From assembly GCA_026225945.1 (NCBI GenBank), contig JAMJFZ010002307.1, forward strand, positions 2,867,001 through 2,931,000: a stretch of DNA of 64,000 nt. Reading direction: 5' to 3'. The stretch comes from Cricetomys ansorgei. Taxonomy: Eukaryota; Chordata; Mammalia; Rodentia; Nesomyidae. Positions 11,460 through 23,632 of the stretch are shown here, piece after piece. The translations under genes were made by a program, and so were the position numbers. Numbering within the stretch: position 1 is the first letter of the stretch; each line of letters begins with the position of its first letter. The notes below the pieces were generated by a model. It saw only the letters and a program-made list of their open reading frames with translations. It made no database searches and had not been told where the DNA came from.

Positions 11460-12078
11460 GTTATGTCAACCCAAAAAAACACATATCTCACCTTAAAGGG
11501 AACAAGCAATAGTTTATCATGGAGCAATTTTAAGTGACCGTGGCCCGGAAGCACAAATTCAGGATACTCCAAATTCCATGTTCCAACATGCACATAGTTT
11601 CACGAAGTTTTATAGTTTTACAAAACAAAGAAAGTCATAAACTCAAGGAAATTTTAAAGTGCATTGGTGGGTAAAGCAGAGAGGCGGTTATAGCAAGATG
11701 GGGAAGCTTTTCTGTGGGCCTCAGATGTTGCCTGGTTTCCTTCTGAACTTTTAGGTTGTTTGAAGACAGTAGCCTGCTAAGTTAACAGACTGCAAAGGTT
11801 TTTGTCTGTTTTTCACGGAGTTCTGACACGTACGTGAGCAAGCATGGCTGCTCTGGGTGCTGATGCCAGCTTGAGATGAGGTGATTAGCTCTGGGCTTGA
11901 AACATCCCAGTCTCTGCACACCACTGTAGTTTTGATCAGTAAGTTAGTCTTTCAGGCTCAGCTTTTTCTAGGAATTCTTGTTTGCATAGGCTGTCAGCCA
12001 CTTTATGGGAGACCAGAGCCGTAACTGAACAGCACAAATTAGACTAGATGGGTTATATTAAAAAAAAAAAAAAAAAAA
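11460..12078 (+). repeat. Possible old retroposon ending in A18
   Basis: AT-rich sequence ends in an uninterrupted A-run at about 12060-12078. Parts ('ggaacaagcaatagtttatcatggagc', 'gaaagtcataaactcaaggaaattttaaagtgcattggtg') seem familiar as a murid interspersed repeat, but I cannot name the family. No coding sequence. Confidence 0.3.
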
Positions 12079-12224
12079 CAGAGTGGGGAGAGTTAGGGGA
12101 GAAGAGTAAGGTAAATATGCTCAAAATGCAGTGCACACAAGTAAGATAGTCCCGAACAATCAGCAACAATATTACTAAAGAGATTATGACTATCTGAACA
12201 TTATTAAGATGTGAAAACAAAGCT

Positions 12225-12452
12225 GTGTTTTGGTAGTTCTGAACTAGCACCTCTTATATGCCAGGCACGCACTGTCCCACTGAGCTCTGTCCCCACCCGT
12301 CTGTGCACATTTGATTTTGACACAGGATCTCACAAAGTTGCCTACACTGGCCTTAAACTCACTTCCATAGTCCAGCACCCTGAGCTCGTGATCCTCCTGA
12401 CTCCGCCTCAGGAGTAGCCAGGGTTAACAGTATGTACCGCCAGGCCTGACTG
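12225..12452 (-). repeat. B1/ID-derived SINE pair, antisense
   Basis: First an antisense ID-like head ('tatgccaggcacgcactgtcccactgagctctgtcccc'), then an antisense B1-like part ('acacaggatctcacaaagttgcc', 'ggccttaaactcacttcc', 'cagggttaacagtatgtaccgccagg'). Degraded. Confidence 0.6.
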
Positions 12453-13394
12453 AAACTACACATAACTAATCAACAGTATACAAGTGTTACTTCCGCTAAG
12501 CTCAGGGTGTGGTAGGTGAAACCCAGCTAGAGAGCCATGTTCATAATGCAGACGGTAATCTCTGCCTTCTCAACCCTCCTGCAGCCTCTCCTTTTGATGC
12601 TCGACGGAGCTCAGCCTCTGTCACTTAACCGTCCATTTCTCTCCTTGTCCCTACTGCCTCTACCAGTTCCTCTGGAGAGAAGTGGGAACAAGATGGACTT
12701 GTGGCCAAAGATACGGCACCTGTCACTTAGTAGATACCTTAGTAGAGTGTCACAGACCAACTGTTTAGAGGAAAAACAAAATACATTGTGTAAAGGCATC
12801 TCTAAAACAGAAACTGCAGTCTCTCTGGCTGCCCATAAGCACCAAACAGTAGCATTTGTATACTTGGTGAAATGCCCAGCATAACCAGTCCCAACTACCC
12901 CCCCTTCTCGCCTCTTCATACCCTCTCCTGGAGAGAAGGGTTGCTTCTCAAAGGCTCAGAACTCCTGCAGCCTCACACTCTGCCCTCTCAGCAGGCCCTG
13001 GGGCCCTCTCCAGGTTCTTCCTCTTCCACCTTTGATGAGCACCACATACCCAATTCCAGACAAACACCTGTGCCTGTGTGCGTTCCAGAGGTCTTTTCAA
13101 AGGCAACACAATAAAGCCAGGGGTATGACTTGCCACCAATTTTCTCATCCCAACTTGTCTCCTTAAATCCCTACGGCTTGCACAGACATTTAGGTCCTTC
13201 CTGACGGCACTTCCCGGAGTCTAGGGCTGTCTTCCCGCCCGCCTCGTACCCAGCAGGTGGCAGGAGGGACTTCTGTGGGTAGGGGATTCAGCACGTCAGA
13301 GCTGTGAAAAGTGCAAGTTGGCAGAAGCAATTCAGGCCGTAGGAGTTGAGCATACCTCATCTTCTATTTTATCATCAATAAAAATTGTATCTCT
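12453..13394. other. No gene seen
   Basis: Unique sequence. Frames of 115 codons (plus, 12537-12884) and 102 codons (minus) overlap each other and have no recognisable product. A C-run at 12897-12906 and a (CT)-rich patch are present. 13200-13300 is slightly GC-rich. Confidence 0.45.
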
Positions 13395-13563
13395 GGGCCT
13401 AGAGAGATGGCTCTGTGATGAAGACCAACCACATCTTGCTCTTGCAAAGGACCAGTGTTCAGTTCCTAGCACCCACATCAGAAAGCTCACAATCTCCTGA
13501 AGCTTCAGCCTCAGGGGGTCAGACATGTCACAGACACATGAATAAAAAACAAAAATCAAACTT
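13395..13563 (+). repeat. B2/B3 SINE
   Basis: Sense head 'gggcctagagagatggctctgtgatgaag', then 'gttcagttcctagcacccacatcagaaagctcacaa' and an A-rich 3' tail 'gaataaaaaacaaaaatcaaac'. Confidence 0.8.
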
Positions 13564-13613
13564 GTTTTTCTGAAGCAAGGCATCTCTCCAAATTACTTAA
13601 TAAAGCATCCTCT

Positions 13614-13735
13614 AATGCCAGGCACGGTAGCACATACCTGTCACCCCAGCTCTCAGGGAGCTGCAGCAGAGGGATCAACACAAGTTTGAGGCCAGCTTGG
13701 GCTACCTCTCAAGATCCTGTCTCAAAATATTAATA
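13614..13735 (+). repeat. B1-like SINE (old)
   Basis: Sense B1: 'atgccaggcacggtagcacatacctgtcaccccagc', 'tgaggccagcttgggctac', 'agatcctgtctcaaaatatt'. Lacks the internal 29-bp duplication of typical B1, so probably an early (PB1-like) copy. Confidence 0.7.
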
Positions 13736-14754
13736 ATGATCCCACATGGAGGAGACTTTCAACTGTAAGTGTTAGAAGTCCTTTAGGAAGCATCTGCCAC
13801 TTTGACCAAGCCCTTCTGAAAGCTTCATGCGTTGCTCATTTGATAGTTACAGTCCTTTTACCTAATTGCTCCCTTGGGAGCTAATGGCCTGCTTTGCTGC
13901 TTTGTCTAAGACACCTGACCCAGTCAACACAGGGTGGGGGAGGTGTGCTCACTCTTGTGCATCGCCTTGTAAATTCACAGTTCAAAATCAAGTGCAATTT
14001 CTAATGTCAAGATGTGTGTTTTAAAAATCAAACCAATCCCATATGCTGCGAGCATCCTTAAGTATACACGTGTGCTGAGATCTGGGAAGGTGACCAACGG
14101 CTGGAGTCTGTCTTTCAATAGACTCAGCTTGGAGTCTGCACAGATCGCTTATGTAGGATCGACTGTGGACATTCTCTGAATATGCCCTTTGTTCCCATAC
14201 TGAACATCGTGGTGTAAGTTGAAGGACCTTATTTAGTTAATAAATCCATGTGTGATTTACAGCAGTGCCACACAAACCTGTGTCAGCCTATGGCTGTCGT
14301 CTTTCTTTGTTATTACTTGTGAATTGGATTTTCTTTTACTTTCGAAGACATGACTTCTTGGCCAATTAAAAACATGTAAGAAGCTCTTGCTTGAGGATAC
14401 CATCCATCAAAAGATGAAGAGCATAGTTAAGACTGTTCCTCTAGTCCTAGAATCTGAAAGTGAAGAGAGGCAAGGAACCTGAGGAGGAGACAGTGCTCCA
14501 CTTCCCTTGTTAGACAGGCAGGATAGGAAAGTTCGAGACAGGTGAAGTGGTTTGCTGAGGCTGATTTCCTACTGCCAGAGAGTGCCAAGCAAGGCGGGAG
14601 GAAGGGGCTTCTGAGAGACTGACTCTGTGGGCCAAGGCACAGGCAAACCTGCAAAAATATTTATGAAGAGCCAAAGAGTTATCTCACTTAGGATGTAACA
14701 AAACAATACAGAAGAAAACAAATAGCCTGGAAAACTTTATCTTCATTAGTTGAT

Positions 14755-14950
14755 TTTTTAAATTTGTTTAATTATATGCTCCTGTGTGTATGCCACATGT
14801 ATATGGGTGCCCGTGGGGGCCAGAAGAGAGTGTTGGATCCCTGGGAGATGGAATTCCAGGCCCTTATGAGCTGCTCAGCATGGGTTCTAGGAGCTGAGCT
14901 CCTGTCCTCTGGAAGAACAGCAAGCACTCTACATCACGGAGCCAACTCCA
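14755..14950 (-). repeat. B3 SINE
   Basis: Antisense: 'gtgggggccagaagagagtgttggatccctgggagatggaattcc', 'atgagctgctcagcatgggttctaggagctgagctcctgtcc', ending 'cacggagccaactcc'. Confidence 0.8.
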
Positions 14951-16054
14951 TTGTCAGTCTATATACACGCACCCTGCAGCCTCCTGCTTTAAATGGATTT
15001 TTGTACTAATTATCATGTTTCATTTTTACAAATGAGTTGGTCAATAATTCTCTTCATTTGTGGTTTCACCAATGAAGGGTGTAATTAGTTACAGTGACAG
15101 AAAAGAAATTTATGACATGAGTCTGACATATTAAAGTGTTTAATAAGTGCTAACCTTTTATAGATAAATGGAGTCATAGCCAAATCCTGAAATCTGGCCA
15201 TGCTGAGGTGAACTATTAGTTCTGCTGATTAAAAACTGCAGATATTCATCCTCACAGGTTGTCTAAGATAGTTCTTTCACTTATTTTCGATGATCAAAAT
15301 GATTGCTTATAACAAAAAATATAGACTCTTCAGTTCTAACTTTCCATTTATGTTGATTTGAATTGTGGCATACAGCATTCATGTAGTAAAATCCAGAGTA
15401 CTGAACTATGATGGTTTTCTCTTTGAAATACAATGTTCTCTGCCTGCCTGTCTTCAGTCTGTCTTTTCTCCTTTAATAGTGAAAGCCAGGGAATACTGAA
15501 AGCCAGGGACTACTGAAAGCAGACTTGCCCACGCCAAACACATCCCTGCAGACATCTTGAGACCCAGCAGCACTCTAGGGAACTCTGAGAAGAGGTCCCA
15601 GGGCTGGGTTGGATTCTAACAGCCCCTCAAGAGAAAAGCACAGGGCCTTTGAACAGGAGATTGGTTGCTCTGAGATGAATCTGGGGAGAGGTCAATCAAA
15701 CAACAAATCACAAGCAGCTGGAGAGGGTCCTGAGCAATGACAGAATGCAGGGAGGGAGACATACTGGTTTTAGAACTGGTTCAGAAACACTGGCTTTGCA
15801 GTATATGAACCCTGCACAGCAGCCCTCTGCATAGGGGTAGACCTGTCTGACTAAACCATCAGGACCATCAGCATCTATTAGAAATATCAGTAATCTAGAA
15901 GTACGCATGTGCAAGATGTTGGGATCACAAAAATCATGGAAAGCAGCTGCTCTGTAGAAGTGCAGCCTAGTGGAGGGCAAGGGAACTCCATGTATGGAAA
16001 ACCCATGTAGCAGGCACAGGGGAATGTATTTCACGCATGGCGTCTGTTGTGGGT
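14951..16054. other. No gene seen
   Basis: Unique, AT-leaning sequence. A direct repeat 'gaaagccagggaatactgaaagccagggactactgaaagc' lies at 15481-15520. A 130-codon minus frame (15708-16100) overlaps the B3 below and has no recognised domain. Confidence 0.45.
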
Positions 16055-16229
16055 CACATGCAGGTGTGTGAATGTGAGTGCGAATGCCCTCAGAAGCCAC
16101 AGGTGTCTGATTGCCCTGCAGCTGGAGCTGAGGACTGTTGTGAGCCTGACATGGGAGCTAGGAACCAAACTCAGGTCTTCTGGAAGGGCAGTAAGTGTTC
16201 TTTACTGTTGAGCTATCTCTCTGGCCCTA
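16055..16229 (-). repeat. B3 SINE
   Basis: Antisense: 'gcagctggagctgaggactgttgtgagcctgacatgggagctaggaacc', 'caggtcttctggaagggcag', ending 'gagctatctctctggccc'. Confidence 0.8.
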
Positions 16230-16959
16230 GTTTATAGTGCTGCAGTGCATCGGACCCAGGAAACAAACATGCCATTGACTTTAGTCCTTGAAAGACTACA
16301 TGGCAGGCAGTGTGGGCCTCCACTTATAAACTACTTTTGTTCATACCTTACCTTGTCCTTTGAGTTCTGATAGAACTGAATTCACAGTCTGGTTTGCCAT
16401 GACCTTAACCAGAAAGATTTGAAAAATAGTTTAAACCTTGTGCAGATTATTTTGTTAGGTTAATACTTCAAGTGAGAAAAGGGACAAAGAGATGGGGTAT
16501 ACACATCCTATAGGAAAAAGTCCTCTTGTAACATATTACCATGTATTAATAGACCAAGAACCAATATTCACATCTCATTTATAACAAGACACAAACAAAC
16601 CCAAACTTCCTAGTGCTCAGTATGCATCCTGATGACCAGCCTTCACTTGGACCACATTAGGACATCTGATAGGAAGGCAGCCACTGCAAGGACCAGGCAT
16701 CTGTGCTCGATGGCGGAAGACCCTCTGGTTCTTTGCCAAAGGCCATTATTCAAACATTGTGATCTATGTCTGTGTAATTGGCCTTCCAAATGATGTTATC
16801 TGTCATTAACTGAGCTCACACTCACAAAGCAGGCACATGGTTTCAAAGGAGGCCTACAAAGGAGACATGGATGGAAGGTAATCCACAGATGGGAGAGGAT
16901 CGAGGTAATTACCCAGCAGACACCTCTCGTGAAGAAGAGCTCTTTTTCAGTTACATTTG

Positions 16960-17340
16960 TGAAATTAAGACAATGATGATCTAATTAGATATGACAAGCA
17001 GTCAACACTTAAATTATCAAAGGATTATTTGAAATGTGGACTTGTATCAGCTGCCATTAATGAGTCCTGAGTATACACCAGGCATTAAAATGTTAGCCGA
17101 CAGGGGCACACATCATTTTGGAAGGCAGGTGGCTACAGCAGGGGCCACTGGTCAAAGCTGCGCACTGTAGTGACGCATAATTATTAAACGTGCTGAGAAC
17201 GCCTCTGTAGAGAAATATTCAGTACAAAAGGGCAAAAGTATGTTTAGGGTCATTTCTGAAATCCTTGGAAATACTGTCCTAAACCCAAACCCAAATTCAT
17301 TTAATGATTATTTAAACGAAATGCAAATCGGCAGCTCAAA
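16960..17340. promoter_or_regulatory. Candidate regulatory block rich in homeodomain and octamer sites
   Basis: Repeat-free AT-rich DNA with palindromic TAATTA (16982-16987), an E-box CAGCTG (17048-17053), CATTAATG (17055-17062), a TAATTATTAA run near 17178, TAATGATTA (17302-17310) and an exact octamer ATGCAAAT (17321-17328). Such clustering is typical of developmental enhancers, but AT-rich DNA also yields these sites by chance. No target gene is evident. Confidence 0.3.
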
Positions 17341-17514
17341 TAAGCATTTTTTTTTTTTTTTACAATAAAATATTGTAACGTGATGCAACCCGGACATACA
17401 TTCATTTGGGATTTAGCATGAGGATACGAGGAGGAAAATATTCAAAGTTTTCCCGTGATCAAACCACCATGTTTCTATAAAAACAGGAGACTTTGCATGT
17501 ACAGTACAAACACC

Positions 17515-17650
17515 ACCGTTCACAGCACCCAATCTGAGCCCATCCGTCCCTAGAAGTGCGCACTGCGGTGCCTGGCACGGCAGCGTGCGCAGTGTAAAGT
17601 GCGCGCATGCGTGTGCTCAGAAGCACAGCGGCAGTGCAGGTGGGTGGTGC
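17515..17650. other. CpG-dense patch
   Basis: I count about 12 CpG in roughly 135 bp (for example tgcgcactgcgg, cacggcagcgtgcgc, gcgcgcatgcg), in a window otherwise poor in CpG. Too short for a standard CpG island and with no TATA box or clear transcript. The 71-codon minus frame here is not recognised. Confidence 0.5.
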
Positions 17651-17699
17651 GACAAAGCACACCATCAAAAACACTTCAGACTTGCTACATGCTTGATTT

Positions 17700-19635
17700 C
17701 AAGTTAATTTTTGGTCACTGTGTGTTCTCAGTCTCTTAGCGTTGCCAAGCTTTTCCTGCAACCCTCACAACGAGTCATACACCCTCCTACGGGTCACAAC
17801 CCACCACAGGAGAAACTGGGTCACAGAGAAGCTTTAAGGTTATTTGAATGAAAACAGTTAAAGATTGAAGTGCAATAAAGGGAACTGATTCATTAAGGGA
17901 AATAAGGAAGATCGCAGTGCAAACAGTCTGGAAAGCAAGTTTTGAGGGCGGAGTGCATTTGCAGTTGACCTTCCTGAGCTGCAGTAAAAGTGTACCTCTC
18001 ACTGCAGGGTCTTCCAGGGTACCAAGAGACTGCATTTGGGGGTACTCTGGAAGCTGTCTAGCCTCCTGTTCAGTTAATGGTGACCCCTTTCTGAAATGTG
18101 CCTGGTTCTTCACTTTGCACAATTTCAGTCTGCTTTGTTCTGCTATAATACAGGCAGGGTGTACTAACATTGCCAGTACCTGGCTCATGCATGAGAGATG
18201 TCACCCCCAACCCCAGCCCTTCTGGCTTAGGGGCTCTAAGAAAATACAAGGAGAGATGGGACCCTGAGACTGGTATCAGCTGTCCAGCAAGAGAGAAGCA
18301 GACCTTGGAAGGGAAGGTGAGACTCTGCAAACTGAGAGGAATGTGGGAAGACAGAAATCAGAGGACAGCTCAGAGGCAGGTAAGAGGTTAGAGCAACCTA
18401 AGGGTCGTGAAAGATTGGGGGGCATGGGGAGTAAGAGAGTAGATAGATGGTCTTGGGACTCATTTACAAACACCGTATACTGTGTGAACAATAGTTCTTT
18501 ATAGGTGGGGCAGGTCTTCCACCGGACATCTTCTCCTACTTTCCCATCCCTCCCACTTTTAGAGTCAGTTTTGTCTAGGAATTGGGAACATGTCACTAAA
18601 CCAACAATGAGACCCCTGATCCTGCCATCAAATTCATAGATGTGAGGCAGGAAGAAACCCATTACTGGCCTGCAGCCAGGAAGGCCTGATTGGAAAAATT
18701 CTTTGCCCTTCTGGCTGATGCGTCCCTTCAGTACCTTAATTAAAACTTACCATGGTGGATGCAGAACTCCCTGCAGCAGTAGGGATTGGATCCTTAATTA
18801 GCAGTGATTAATATTTACTGATGATCTATTATTTACAGACAATTTACATAAGTTATCCTTTTTAATGTGCATAAAAGCTGGGGAGCAGGGAGCTATATCC
18901 CAGTTGAAACAGAGTCCAGATGCACAGCAGTATAGAGACAAACCAGAAGACCTCTGTGCATCCTGGGAGCAGGTTGCTCTAGTTTCAAACCCAGCCTCTT
19001 GTCCCTAGCTTCTGATGTTGCCATGTTGTTCGGATACTTTGTGGTCCATCGTCCCAGGTCCTTGTTCACTTAGCACATTAATAGCCCCCTAACAGAGTGG
19101 CTACATCGCAGGGCACGTACTTGTCCTCTATTAGCAAGCACTTTGATCTGTTTGAAACAGTTGAAATACATGGAAAGTAGAGAGGTGCGAGCAACCCCAC
19201 ATTCAGAGAGGAATGAGTTATAATGGTGGCCTCTACTGATTTTTTCTGCCTTGCATCCCCTGCAGTGGTGCCTTTATTTTACTGAAAGCTCCTGTGCATG
19301 ATGTTGTCACACTTTTGCAGTTCCTCAGCTTCCCTCCCTTTGCTAATGTTTTTACCCAGCCTCAACACATGGCCTGTTACTGAAACCATGTACTTGAGTA
19401 CACATTGAATTCATGAGCTTACCCTGCGGGTTCCCGAGCCTTCGTGAACCACCAAACTCCTCTATGCCTGTGCCCACTGAATCCCTACAGGAACTGTGGC
19501 ACTGAAGATGACTGTCTCCAGTGTCTCGAGCAGTGATTGGCACGTCATCATTGCTGAATCATTGTGTGCCAACCTGTAATACTGAAAATATGATACACAG
19601 TAGCTAAAGAGAATATTTAAAAGTAAAATCATATG
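17700..19635. other. No gene seen; mostly unique sequence
   Basis: Overlapping frames of 133, 116 and 128 codons on both strands at 17787-18662 have no recognised domains. 18730-18870 is AT-rich with TTAATTAA and TTAATTAG. No SINE is obvious, which makes 16.2-19.6 kb one of the longest repeat-poor stretches. Confidence 0.45.
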
Positions 19636-19639
19636 TAAC

Positions 19640-19756
19640 ACACACATATACCAAGCTTTCTGTATGTGTGTACACATGTACACACATGTACACACTCACA
19701 CACACACACACACAGACGATCTGTATACACGCAGACACACACACAACAGGCTCTCT

Positions 19757-19795
<39 letters not shown>

Positions 19796-19976
19796 CTAGG
19801 CTGTCTGTATATACAAACACACAGAGCAGCTATCTATATACACAAACGTATTTGCACACACACACAGCAGGCTATCTGTACACACATGCATACACATGCA
19901 CAAACAGCAGACTATCTGTGTACACACACATATACACTCACACACACACATATGCACACATGCACACACAAGGCTC
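19640..19976. repeat. Compound CA-rich microsatellite
   Basis: Several (CA)n blocks, the longest near 19760-19793, are separated by a recurring spacer like 'gcaggctatctgtacacaca'. That spacer recurs about six times (near 19724, 19748, 19799, 19829, 19868 and 19909), so the region is also a degenerate minisatellite. The His/Thr-rich frames of 107 and 183 codons are by-products. Confidence 0.85.
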
Positions 19977-20244
19977 TCTATTCTTAACTGCTTCCTTTTC
20001 TCAGTGCCCTTTGTGTCACTGCACTAGAACTGAGGGAGGGACAGCATCTAATTTCTCTTTGATTGATGCCAGGCTACTTATAAATTGTTTTTCAGTTAAC
20101 ATACAAGGTAAAGGGCTTCATTATGACATACACACATACCATTGTATTTTTATTGATTCCCCTCCCCAACTTCCCTTCTCTCTTCCTTACTCCTCTGCTG
20201 GATCCGTAAAGGACTAAAAATAAAAAAATAATATAAATTAAACA

Positions 20245-20520
20245 CAAAGAAAACAATCATCTAGTCAATAAATGTGCCAATTAGCCAAATAAACAGCTCT
20301 CAAAAGAAGCACAGACAGCCAACAAATGTTTGGATAAATGCTCAGCATCCTGAGCCATCAGAGAAATTCAAATTAAAACTGCTTTTAGGAGCCCCAGTCA
20401 GAATAAGTACCATCAAGAAAATGATTGACAGCCAATGCTGATGAGGGTGAGAGAGGAGACAGCATCCTCCAAGCACAGACACTTGATGGGTGGCCGTGGC
20501 TCTGGATCTCTTTGGCTTGC
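20245..20520 (+). repeat. LINE-1 ORF2 3' fragment
   Basis: Matches the familiar L1 stretch near the end of ORF2: 'caacaaatgtttggataaatgctcagcatcctgagccatcagagaaattcaaattaaaactgc' then 'cagtcagaataagtaccatcaa' and 'caatgctgatgagg'. Strongly decayed. A further L1-like piece may precede it at 20075-20205. Confidence 0.75.
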
Positions 20521-21034
20521 CTCTCTTATGACACTCCTACCCTAAGAACAGTTTGAAAAGAAGCTGATAAAGACACAGTAACTTTACCTGTTGTTCCTGA
20601 TGCAAAAGTCACACACACAAGTGTGAGGCTGGGTGAAGGAAGGAGCTGTTGACATCTCGATTATACCTGTCTGGAGTTTCTACAAGGGTCTTGGAGGGAA
20701 TAAGGAAACCCTGATGCCCTGCCCTGCCTGGACAAAAATCTCTACAGGAGGCTGGAAAAAGGAAGAGATATTCTTGGCCACATCCACTCAGAGGAGAGCT
20801 CTGTTACACTGAAAGGTGGCGGGGAGCAAATAGTGGTTTAAAGGCCAGACAGCTGCTCCTAGAGCAGACTTTCTGATGTGTGTGTTTCCCTCTCCTTGGT
20901 GTGTCCTGAGGTGGTGCTTCCGTAGTTTTGATTGATTGCAGCTGTTTTACCGGAGAGAGAACTGGCCATGCTCCTCATCCACCACTGGGATAGGCTTCAG
21001 CCTAATGTTAAATATGTGTACGTGTATATATGTA

Positions 21035-21185
21035 TGTAGTTTGGGTTTTTAAGACATAAGTTTCTGCAGGTCAAGCTGGTCTTAAACGTATTCTGTTGCT
21101 GAAGCTGTCCTTAAACTCTGAGCCTTCTGCCACTACCTCCCAAGTATTGAGAATACAGGCCTGTGCCACCATGCCTAGCTCTGCC
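21035..21185 (-). repeat. B1-like SINE
   Basis: Antisense: 'gcaggtcaagctggtcttaaacg', 'gccttctgccactacctcccaagtattgagaatacaggcctgtgccaccatgcctagct'. Old. Confidence 0.75.
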
Positions 21186-21291
21186 CCCCCCCATGGTGAA
21201 TTTCTTGCAAATTACTACAGACTCAGTACCTTAAAATAATGCAAATTTATTGTTTTATTTTTATGAGACAGCATTCTAATAAATCTAACCA

Positions 21292-21615
21292 TGTGGTGGT
21301 TAGAATGAGAATGGCCACCACAGGTGCATGAATTCTTGGTCTTCAGGTAGTAGAATTGCTTGGGGAAGATTAGGAGGTGTGGCCTTTTGGAGGAGGTATA
21401 TCATTTGGCATGAGCTTTGAGGTTTCAAAAAGCCAGTGTCATTTCCAGTGAACTCTCTCCATATCATACTTGCTGATCAAGATGTGAACTCTCAGGTGTT
21501 TGTGTTGTCATCGTGGACGCTAACCCTGTGAGACCATAAGCCAAATTAAACACTGTTTTTTATAAGTTGCCTTGATCATAGTGTTTAACATGGCAATAGA
21601 AAAGAAACTAAGACA
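21292..21615 (+). mobile_element. Solo LTR-like element (MaLR-type)
   Basis: Starts TGTGGTGGTTAGAATG, contains 'gcttggggaagattaggaggtgtggcc' and 'gaggtttcaaaaagcc', then 'ccaaattaaacactg' as a weak polyadenylation region, and ends 'gaaactaagaCA'. About 325 bp, no genes. Family from memory. Confidence 0.6.
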
Positions 21616-23315
21616 CCAGTATAAAGCCAACAGGAACGATCCTCTCAGATGGAGAGAAACCTTGTTCTTGCCTTGTCCTGCTTCTAGAGGTCATTACATC
21701 CTTACTGTAGACTCCACAGCTTGGATCTTTATTTTCATTATTGAGTGTCTTTCTCTCTCTAACTCTCCCTGAATGCCTTTTTGAGTTCATAAAATTCTGT
21801 GCCATCCAGGTAATCTCCCATACCAAACTGCTTAACTTAATCACATCTATAATTTCTCTCTAAACCATATGAGGAATTATTTCCAGATCCAAGGACTGGT
21901 GAGTAAATATCATAAAAGGGTGATAGTTAGAATGGGAGTAATTTTAGTGTATGAGAAGAGCTGTATTCTTCAAAGATGGGAATGTAGCTTGGGTTGGTTA
22001 TAAGCATACTGAAGGCCAGGCTTCTTTTGCAATTTATAGGGTAAATGATTAAATGGAACATGATATTCATGCTATTTATGCTTCCTAAACTATAAATGTA
22101 AGTGAAAGTGGTAGCTATAAAAACACATTTTTAAAATCAAGAATATCTGGTCAACTTAAAGTAAAAATAGGCAACTTGGTCATTGCGTTAAAATTTTATT
22201 TTTAATACCCTTGTATCTTTAAAGAAAAGGATTAGCTACAAGTAAGATGCCTTTTCAAAGTTCATTTAACTCATGGTCATGAATATATGCAATGAAACAG
22301 TTATTACATATGTGCTGTGGAATAAACATGAACACTCATGAAATTCATGAATAATGTTCTCTTAGAAAAGTCATTCCCGATTTCAGAAGGAATGGAGAAC
22401 AGTTAATTGAATGTGCTGTGTGTGATGTGGGAGGGTGTCTTTCCAAAGAGCATTCTCACTAATTCATATCCATATTTGCACAGTCCCTTGCTTTATGGTT
22501 GTGCTGCTTCAACCTCATGAAGGACAATCTGGGCATGGTGACATTTATCTTTTGACATAAAATGATCCATGAAAAGAACACATTGACTGTATCCAGAGCT
22601 TTAGGGAGAGTTGTTATGAGAGTAGAAATTGTTCTTTTTAACTTAGAGCTCTCCAAAGCTGGAGGAGAGGGGATGAGGGAGGGAGGGATAACTTCCCCTG
22701 AGGACACCTCTCACTAGCATGCGAATGAGAAGTTAAACAATATGCTGCTCGCTAGTTTATAAGCAGTAGTTGCAGGCAGACATCCTGGCCCTTAAAAGTG
22801 ATATTAGACTGTGTAGAAGACCAGATCTAGTGACATTGTTAGCATGTAAATTTTTCCTTGTATCAGCTCAGAGAAAGAGAAGTTTGTGTGGGGTATTTGC
22901 TGATCCCCAAATGTATTTCTGTGGTATAGACCTTTATTACTGCAGAATGTACCTCATTTAAGAACTGATCCTCTGTAAAAAGCACAGAAAACATCACACG
23001 CTGCTCCAATGGTGAGATTTAAAGACTGACCCAAATAATCATAAAACACATCTCTTTGGTCAAGGAAAAGTATTGTTTAGTAGTGACTCACTGATAGGAT
23101 AGTTAGAAATAATTTCTAAACTTCATATTCTAAACACCAAGCATCATTTCCTCCAAAGACACTGACGAGGTTGGTCCTGATCACCCAACTTCCTGATGTC
23201 AGGCTAGGGCTGGCGACCTGCTTTTCCACTTGAGAGGACCGAAGGTCATTTTTTAACCCCTCGCTGGCCCTTTAGGACCTATATCACAGTTGTGGGCTCA
23301 TTGGTGATTTATTTT
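21616..23315. other. No gene seen; AT-rich unique sequence
   Basis: Repeat-poor and AT-rich throughout; only short frames occur. I see no splice-compatible exon. Confidence 0.45.
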
Positions 23316-23317
23316 TT

Positions 23318-23475
23318 AATTTTTAATTTTTTGGTTTTTTTGAGACAAGGTTTCTGTATTGTAACTCTGTCCTGGAACTCACTCTGTAGACCAGGCTGGC
23401 TTTGAACTCACAGAAATCCTCCTGCCTCTGCCTCCCGAGTGCTGGGATTAAAGGCGTGCACCACCACTGACCTGT
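23318..23475 (-). repeat. B1 SINE, near full length
   Basis: Antisense B1 in good condition: T-rich tail, 'gagacaaggtttctgta', 'ctcactctgtagaccaggctgg', 'tgcctcccgagtgctgggattaaaggcgtgcaccacc'. One of the youngest-looking repeats in the window. Confidence 0.95.
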
Positions 23476-23632
23476 TCATTAATGGTTTTATAAATGAATT
23501 TCTGAAAACAAAGACAACCAAGAAGCATTTGTAGTATTTGATGTCTTCATAGACAGAATGATGACGAACTGTTAGCTCTAAAATTAATGATGTAATGAGT
23601 TGGTCACTTCTGAAAAGAGTACCAGGGCCCCG

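Noticed and set aside
17787..18662. Overlapping 133-, 116- and 128-codon frames on both strands
   Set aside because: Mutually overlapping in several frames and without domains.
19666..20217. 183-codon plus frame rich in His and Thr
   Set aside because: Produced by (CA)n microsatellite sequence; no start context or domain.
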